The notes beneath the pieces are model-generated. The model saw only the letters and a program-made list of their open reading frames with translations, did not search any database and was not told the origin of the DNA. From Patiria pectinifera (taxonomy: Eukaryota > Echinodermata > Asteroidea > Valvatida > Asterinidae): a stretch of DNA of 64,000 nt. The stretch spans positions 8,455,281 through 8,519,280 of the forward strand of contig CM057144.1 in NCBI GenBank assembly GCA_029964075.1, written 5' to 3'. The first letter of the stretch is position 1. Every line of letters begins with the position of its first letter. Below are positions 58,003 through 64,000 of this stretch, in pieces. Both the position numbers and the translations under genes were made by a program.

Positions 58003-59714
58003 GTGACTGACTTGCCTCCTCCCCCAATTCGGGCCACGGACTCGCAGTCAACATCATTCTTTGATCAATGCTCCAGAACTCCCAGGATATTATCGGAGTT
58101 TTCATCCAGTGAATCAAGTCACCCAAGCAAGAAAAGGAAACACAAGGCCGCGCCGTCTTCTTCAGGGGATTCCCCCCGTAAGTCGACGCATCGGAAAAAG
58201 AAAAACAAAGGTGTATCCACAGAAATCTTTCTAAAAGCTTTCCAGGACATCAACGTTTCGCTAGAAGCCCTCACTAAACAACAACAATGGGGATCGGCCC
58301 CAACGGCGGTGACTCAGAGGTCACTCCCGGCGGCCACATTTCCGGACCCAAATCCGGGTCTAATCCTGTGATCCGGCCGGATCCGGGTCCGATCCGGCCG
58401 AATCCGGGTCCGATCCGGCCGGATCCGGGCTTAATTCAGCCGGATCCGGGCGCAATCCTGCCGATTTCGGGCGGGATGAGAGGGGAACACACTGGGCCCC
58501 CAGATCCTGGGGTTGCCATCAGTGTCTGCTCAGATAATCCACCTACTCCGGGCCGCGATTGGGCGCCCCCGAGATCACAGGCGGGAATTTCCTTACACCC
58601 ATCTATGAATTTGGGCACTTCTATTCAAGATGCTCCTGACATAGATGTCGATGATACTCACCCCCCTTCCACTCACTCACAAGATGAGCGCTCTCGGGAT
58701 GATGAGGCCACTGACCCTGGCAATTTTTCGCCATTTGAGACTCAGCTGAGGCTGGTTCAAAGAGATATGGTTCGGGTACTGCAACTACCAGAGAGCAGTA
58801 AACCAGAGACCACCCGTCGTTCTTTCAAACGCGGGACTGGCGTGGAGGAACCTCGGGATCCAGCTTTCCCAACTATGCCGGTGGATCGCTTATGCGCCGA
58901 TCGCATACAACGCATCGCCGATTCAAAGAAATGGACGGCTTTCAACAAAAGGTCGGCAGCCTATTTCCAATTTCCAGAAAAGGACCGAAATGATTTCTTT
59001 ACGGTTCCTTCTATTCCGGATACGGCCAAGGACAAATTGACTGGAGATAGCGGCAAAGCCCTGACCAAGTCAATATTTGTCGATAAGACTAGAACAAAGA
59101 TGGAGGATACAATGAAGAAGGTCGATGAGGCGGCTAGATTTGGCTCACAAACAAGCGCCTTTTTACTTCTGTTATCTGAATATATCGTCTGCGCATGTGA
59201 GGAAGATTCACAAATTCCAGCCGATATGTTAGCAGCAGCCTTCCGATGTCTGGATGAAATACTCCGTTTCTCTCTAGACCAATTTACGAGAATCTCTATC
59301 CTGTCTGCCAAGTCGCGTAGGACTAACGTGATGGATGCACTTTACATACCACACGAAGGCGCTAAGAAGAAGTTAGAAGACCTTCCTCTTATGGGCAAAG
59401 ACCTTTTCGGAGGCAAATTCCAGGAAGTTCTGGAAGTTGAGGCCAAACGAATGGAGACAGCAGACAAACTGAGCTTGAAGAAGCCTTCAGCCACTAACAA
59501 GCCCAAGTTCTCTGGGAAGAAGGCAACGAAGGGTGCTCCCTCGTTTCGCCCTGCCCTTAAGAAACCATTCAAGCCTTTTCGCCAACAGACGACCAAGGCA
59601 TCAGCTGGTGCAATGGTTTCAGCTCCACGCCCCTACTCGGCCCCTGCACGCCAATTTAGCGGCCGGGGACGTGGCGGTGGGCAATCGGCCCCCCGTTTTG
59701 GGTGGCGTCGGTGA
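58003..59714 (+). CDS. DIRS gag-like region (fossil)
   Basis: A lysine-rich start (SHPSKKRKHKAAPSSS) is followed by a proline-rich tandem repeat of PDPGPIR-type units (about 58370-58450). A conserved globular part has ADRIQRIADSKKWTAFNKRS and SAFLLLLSEYIVCACEEDSQ; the end is basic and glycine-rich (SGRGRGGGQSAPR). The matching part in the short copy at 40225-43405 is SFLLLLSEYLALGYGEDS. Belongs to the broken element. Confidence 0.7.
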
Positions 59715-61452
59715 CGCCCCTACCGAGCCGACCCCGACACTGGGGCCCATCGGGGGTCGTCTCAGCCGTAGGGCCCTGGAGAGAGATCACCTCCGACGCA
59801 TGGGTGCTTTCTATAGTCAGCCACGGCTATCAACTAGAATTTACAAGCACCCCTCCATCGGAAATATGTGTTCGCGAAACACCGGTTCCGGCAAACACAG
59901 ACAAACGATTAGTTCTCGAGCAAGAGATCTCATCCCTCATCGAGAAGAGAGCGGTCCGCCTGGTGCCACCAATGGAGCAGTTCACAGGCTTCCTGTCCTT
60001 CTTTCTAACACCAAAGAAGGCGGCTGGCGAATGGCGGCCGATAATCAATCTGAGAACGCTCAACAAGTTTGTCAGACCCAAACGTTTCCGAATGGAAAAT
60101 CTCCATGTAGTTCTAGAGTCATTACCCACACCAGTGTGGGGAGCGTCATTAGACCTAAAAGACGCGTACCTACACGTCCCCATCTTCCAAGAGCACTACC
60201 GATTCCTGCGTTTTTGGTATCAGGAGCGCACTTACGAGTTCACTGCCCTTCCCTTCGGGCTATCAACCTCGCCAAGAGTGTTCACCAGGGTTGTGCGGGC
60301 AGTTGCATCACGTCTCCGATGAGAAAACATAATGATTTTTATGTATCTCGACAACTGGCTGATAGTGGGAAAATCAGAAGGCCAGACTGCTCAGAATTTG
60401 AGGGATACTTATACATTGACAACGAGGCTAGGCTTCATCATCAACGAAAAGAAGTCCCACCTAATCCCGTCCCAGGAAATCACTTTCCTGGGAGCAGAGA
60501 TCGATTTACGCAGGGGCATAGCCGTCCCCACAGGGGAACGTGTTACCAGCCTGCGGAAGTGCGTCAAACTTTTCCTATCCGTTCAAGTCGCTCCAGCCCG
60601 AGCTTGGCTGAAACTTCTAGGGTTCATGGCCAGCTTAGTGGACCTGGTTCCATGGTGCAGACTGAGGATGCGTCCTTTACAAATGCATCTTCTGGCACAT
60701 TACAGACCAAAGACGGATCCAATCTCTCTATTGGTCTCGATCGACGATGTCATTCGGCCACACCTTCGGTGGTGGCTATTGGAACAGAACATTCGGTGCG
60801 GACGGAGCTTCCCCAGAGGGGATCCTCACGTCATAATATCACCGACGCCTCCAACGAGGGCTAGGGAGCCTCCCTTCCCCCTCGACAAGCTGCAGGCACT
60901 TGGGACGACAACACTCGGTCCCTACATATCAATGTTCTAGAACTCCAGGCTGTAGTCAATGCCCCACACCACTTTCAAGCAGACGTAGTGGGTCGGTCTG
61001 TTCTAATCAAGACCGACAACACGACAGTGGTAGCATATATCAACAAACAGGGCGGTACATGATCCCCCCAGTTGTGCTACCGGACTTGGGAAATGTTTCA
61101 GTGGCTAATCAGACACAAAGTCGATCTACGTGCCATTCACATTCCTGGTGCGGAAAACGACATAGCGGACTCTCTCTCCAGGGGCAAAGTAGTTCCCACG
61201 GAGTGGTCATTGAACAGGAGGATCGTACGTCAGATCTTCTCGATCCTAGGTCGTCCACACATAGACCTGTTTGCCTCAGCGGTCAACACTCAGCTCCCGG
61301 TGTTCTGCTCGAGAGCCCATCATCCTCATGCATGGGCCTCGGACGCACTATCAATAGACTGGATAAACATGTTCGCTTACGCCTTCCCCCCGATCTCAAT
61401 CCTTACAAAGGTCATCGGAAACTGGAGAGAGACAGGTGCAAGATCCTGCTGA
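59702..61452 (+). CDS. DIRS reverse transcriptase and RNase H region (fossil)
   Basis: Motifs include LPFGLSTSPRVFTRVVR, LDLKDAYLHVPIFQEHYRF and MYLDNWLIVGKSE (the YLDD-type position reads YLDN), then WLKLLGFMASLVDLVPWCRL, as in DIRS-group polymerases. An RNase H-like stretch (LRAIHIPGAENDIADSLSR) follows. The pattern separates it from Ty3- and BEL-type polymerases. Confidence 0.8.
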
Positions 61453-61599
61453 TCGCCCCCTTTTTGGCCACGTCAGCCCTGGTTTCCGCGACTGGTGAGG
61501 CTCCTAGTGGGCTCCCCTCTAATCCTCCCAGATCGTCACGACCTACTCGTTCAACCTCAGTCCCGGTTCCGACACCCATCTCCAGGAGATCTCCACTTA

Positions 61600-62203
61600 A
61601 CGTGCTGGCCACTGTCAAGTGTGCCTACCGAGCAGCAGGTCTTTCTGAAGACGCTGCAGCTCTGGCCGCAAAGGGACGTCGTCTCTCAACACGACAAATC
61701 TATGACAGTCAACTACGACATTATAGTAGGTGGTGCGCAGAACAGGCTGTGGATCCACTCTGTGCTTCTTTAAGCCATTGTTCAGAATTCCTACTGTCAT
61801 TGTTCAGAGCCAATTTGTCAGTAGGAACGATAGGAAATTATCGATCAGCCATAGCAGCGGTTCACAAAGGCTTCGCTGATGGCTCATCTATCTCCTCTAA
61901 TGTTGCAATCACTAACCTACTTCGGGGAATGTTCAACGAGAGACCTAAAATCCGGAAACTGGTCCCATCCTGGGATCTAGGTCAGGTCCTGAACATTTTG
62001 GCCAAGGCTCCATACGAGCCCTTGGGCCAAGCACCCCTCATTAATGTATCTATAAAGTTGGCCTTCCTGTTCGCAGCGGCTACCGCTAGACGGAGCAGCG
62101 AGATCCATGCGCTGACTTTAGATTCGGGACATATTCGCTGGGAACCAGGTGGGGTTCACCTGATCCCAAAGGCGTCCTTCCTGACGAAAAATCAATCAAA
62201 AAT
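61600..62203 (+). CDS. DIRS tyrosine recombinase, partial (fossil)
   Basis: The N-terminal core-binding part (STRQIYDSQLRHYSRWCAEQ, LSVGTIGNYRSAIAAVHKGF) is followed by the start of the catalytic domain with the arginine motif AATARRSSEIHAL. The short copy at 40225-43405 carries the complementary HxxR part. Belongs to the broken element. Confidence 0.75.
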
Positions 62204-62339
62204 TTAACTGGGCAGTGTATAATGAAAAGGCTGTCCGCCCGACCACTCTGCGTTTGTAACTCAACAAACGCGAAACTCTAGTTATTATTATTATTATTAT
62301 TTTATTGTGAAAGTTCAAGCAATAAAACTGTAACTTAAA

Positions 62340-62990
62340 GGCATCGGATTTCAAAGGAGTCAAAATTTTCATGTGACACTGGGAAAAGTGTTTTAGTCGG
62401 GGGTCTTAGGGATATTTTGGTTCACATTCTTCCAAAAGTACCAAATTTGGCACAGATGTCGTCCATTCCATACTATTTCGATTTTTGACGGGCGCCAAGA
62501 CGGGCGCCTCGCGGGGCCGCCATATTGGCAAAATCCAATATGGCCGCCAATCGGGTCAGAGGTCAATTGAACTAAATGAGCTAGAATCATAAATAATACC
62601 ACTTTTCAGGTATTTTCGGGGTCGAGCAATCTGAATCTGATGTTATTTTAACGATTTGAGGCAAGACAGATGCCCCAAGGGACCGCCATATTGGCAAAAT
62701 ACAAAATGGCCGCCACATATATCACAGTTAAGAAAATAAGGAGCGAAATTCTTAAATAATATCATCTTTAATGGGTTTTCGGGGTCACAGAATCTAAATA
62801 TGATGTCATTTTAATGACTCGAGGCAAGGCAGATGCTCTAGGAGCTCTCATTTTTGAAAAAAAACGCCGCCACCCAGGTTGGAGGTACTTGCAGTTAAAA
62901 CAATACAACGTTTTTTTTGGGGGGGGGGGGGCAAATATCTGATTCTGATGTTATTTTAATTATTTGATGTCAAGTTAAGCACTAGAGATC
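62340..62990 (+). repeat. tandem repeat of ~160-bp units with ATGGCCGCC words
   Basis: Units near 62450, 62617, 62778 and 62930 share TTTTCGGGGTC, AATCTGATGTTATTTTAA and GAGGCAAGACAGATGC. The first two have CCGCCATATTGGCAAAAT and AAAATGGCCGCC. Divergence is moderate. No coding sequence. Confidence 0.6.
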
Positions 62991-63199
62991 ATTCCGGTCA
63001 AACCTGGTGTTTCTGGTGCGTCATTCCATAACAAACTTTTCCCATTAGCTGCATATGTCGGGCAGTTTGACATTCCTACGCATACCACAGAAACAATCTT
63101 AGATTGGTTATTGTAAGGATGTATAGGCGCGTGTGGTGTGTGCCCGCCATGCTGAGGATGGGTAGAGCTATCAACCAACGGTCGTTTCATCGTCTTCAC

Positions 63200-63529
63200 C
63201 AGTGTTTCCCCTGCCCATTCAAACGTGAGGTGGCCCACCTCGCTACTTTCAGTGACCACCTCGCTCAATGTTTGCCAATATCACCACCTCGCTGTGAAGA
63301 TTTGCAATAAAGGAAATACTAATTGAAACATTTTCATTTTGTGTAATTTTTGAGCATTTTCCCTTGACCTTTATGTATCAAAAACTCACAATTTGGATGT
63401 GCAAATGGAATCATCTCGCATTTTGTAAGGGCAGCATCCTTTTGAGTTTGCAAACTGCGTCAATTTTGTTTCAATCATCAATTTAAATTTTTACCACCTC
63501 GCTCATTTCATTAGCCAGGGAAAACACTG
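63200..63529. mobile_element. 330-bp hAT MITE with 8-bp target duplication
   Basis: The ends are CAGTGTTTCCCCTGCC and, in complement, CAGTGTTTTCCCTGGC. GTCTTCAC flanks both sides (63192-63199 and 63530-63537). It has CACCTCGCT repeated several times inside and no coding capacity. Confidence 0.9.
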
Positions 63530-63537
63530 GTCTTCAC

Positions 63538-64000
63538 CACCCAAGTTGTTGATCACAGATAACAAAGGCTCAGGGCAACCTCTCACTTGGTGAGTTCCAG
63601 TAATACGCCCAAACCGTAAATATCCATTTCTCGCATGAGAACCTTGCAGTGAGGCGGGCTCATGAAGTTTTACTTCTTCGACACATCATAACAGTTTGCA
63701 GATGGTGACATCCTCTCCTGGTTGGGATACAATTAACTCAGTGCTAGCAAACGAGTCGGCAAAGCCCCATGCCAAAATCGGGATCTACGCCCTATACCTA
63801 GACAAGGCTGCATCCACATCTTATGGGTGCACCGGAGTAACTTGATATGCGACCCACTGAGCCAGTGAAGGATTGAGAGTCGAGTCACTGCGATCACTTT
63901 CGAGATCATTTCAAGCTTGTTTTGAAGATCCTCGGCCTATTGGAGATCTAAGTGGGCTTCAGAAGTGGTGAAAAGTACAGTAATATACTAGTCCAAAGCA
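63538..64000. other. unassigned end of window
   Basis: Together with 62990-63191 this flanks the MITE and would be one continuous stretch without it. The minus strand has short open stretches such as WGFADSFASTELIVSQPG, but they contain stops and no known domain is recognised. No SLC35A5 exon was seen. Confidence 0.3.

Larger units (their letters stand above)
56791..62203 (+). mobile_element. DIRS-like retroelement (fossil), longest copy
   Basis: The left end GTCTACTTCATTCACTTACC matches the ends of the two short DIRS-like elements. Parts in order: a leader with GTCGTTCCC-type tandem repeats (57440-57930), a gag-like region, a reverse transcriptase (LDLKDAYLHVP), an RNase H-like segment, and part of a tyrosine recombinase. 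The right terminus is absent. It is broken, with several breaks, and is not able to act on its own. Confidence 0.85.
55580..62282. mobile_element. second foldback element copy, right half, split by a DIRS element
   Basis: 55800-56790 is close to the reverse complement or right arm of the element at 30537-40095, including CCTTTACTTCCGGGTCTACC, the ETS-motif pair and GGGCGCCCCCTATCGGC. The terminal CCGACCACTCTGCGTTTGTA...CTCTAGTT lies at 62204-62282 after the inserted retroelement. The left half of the element is absent. About 110 bp of it is missing at the insertion point. Confidence 0.7.

Noticed and set aside
63000-64000. Another SLC35A5 exon or a minus-strand host gene
   Set aside because: No block resembling the rest of the transporter was found, and the minus-strand frames are short and contain stops.

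Overview
The window is animal nuclear DNA: it is AT-rich, has spliced exons with GT/AG borders, and is packed with interspersed repeats. One host gene is recognisable, a plus-strand SLC35A5-like nucleotide-sugar transporter. Three internal exons (7600-7698, 29763-29896, 54794-54861) join in consistent phase across introns of about 22.1 and 24.9 kb. Neither end of the gene is in the window. The repeat content (DIRS and BEL retroelements, hAT and TTAA-flanked MITEs, CR1/L2-like LINEs, ATGACGTCAT-rich repeats, frequent GTACATGTAC and TAGGCCTA words) suggests a marine invertebrate deuterostome, perhaps an echinoderm. That assignment is inference. || Layout. 1-7.6 kb (upstream intron): an eroded array with a period near 170 bp, two TTAA-flanked MITEs, a hAT MITE with target duplication, AGGTCA-rich repeats and an inverted minisatellite. 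7.7-29.8 kb (first complete intron): a CR1/L2-like LINE with a nested insertion; a truncated hAT copy carrying a 520-bp element with 9-bp duplications; a LINE tail; a TTAA MITE split by a hAT element; a four-deep nest of DNA elements at 23.36-26.08 kb; and a minus-strand LINE. 29.9-54.8 kb (second complete intron): a long foldback element (30.5-40.1 kb) split by a minus-strand BEL/Pao retrotransposon, a short DIRS-like element, a complete non-autonomous hAT (43.65-46.34 kb), a third TTAA MITE, and CRE-motif repeats split by a second short DIRS-like element. 54.9-64 kb (downstream intron): a 155-bp hairpin beside the exon, a SINE-like repeat, half of a second foldback copy split by the longest DIRS-like element, a tandem repeat, and a hAT MITE. 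|| No operon, prokaryotic gene, CRISPR array or rRNA gene was seen. The main value of the window is a clear insertion stratigraphy. Eight insertions have target duplications readable in the sequence (six hAT-type 8-bp or foldback hosts plus one 9-bp element and one hAT pair partner), and two have an empty site visible in a related repeat within the window. Identities rest on motifs recognised by eye; no database search was possible.
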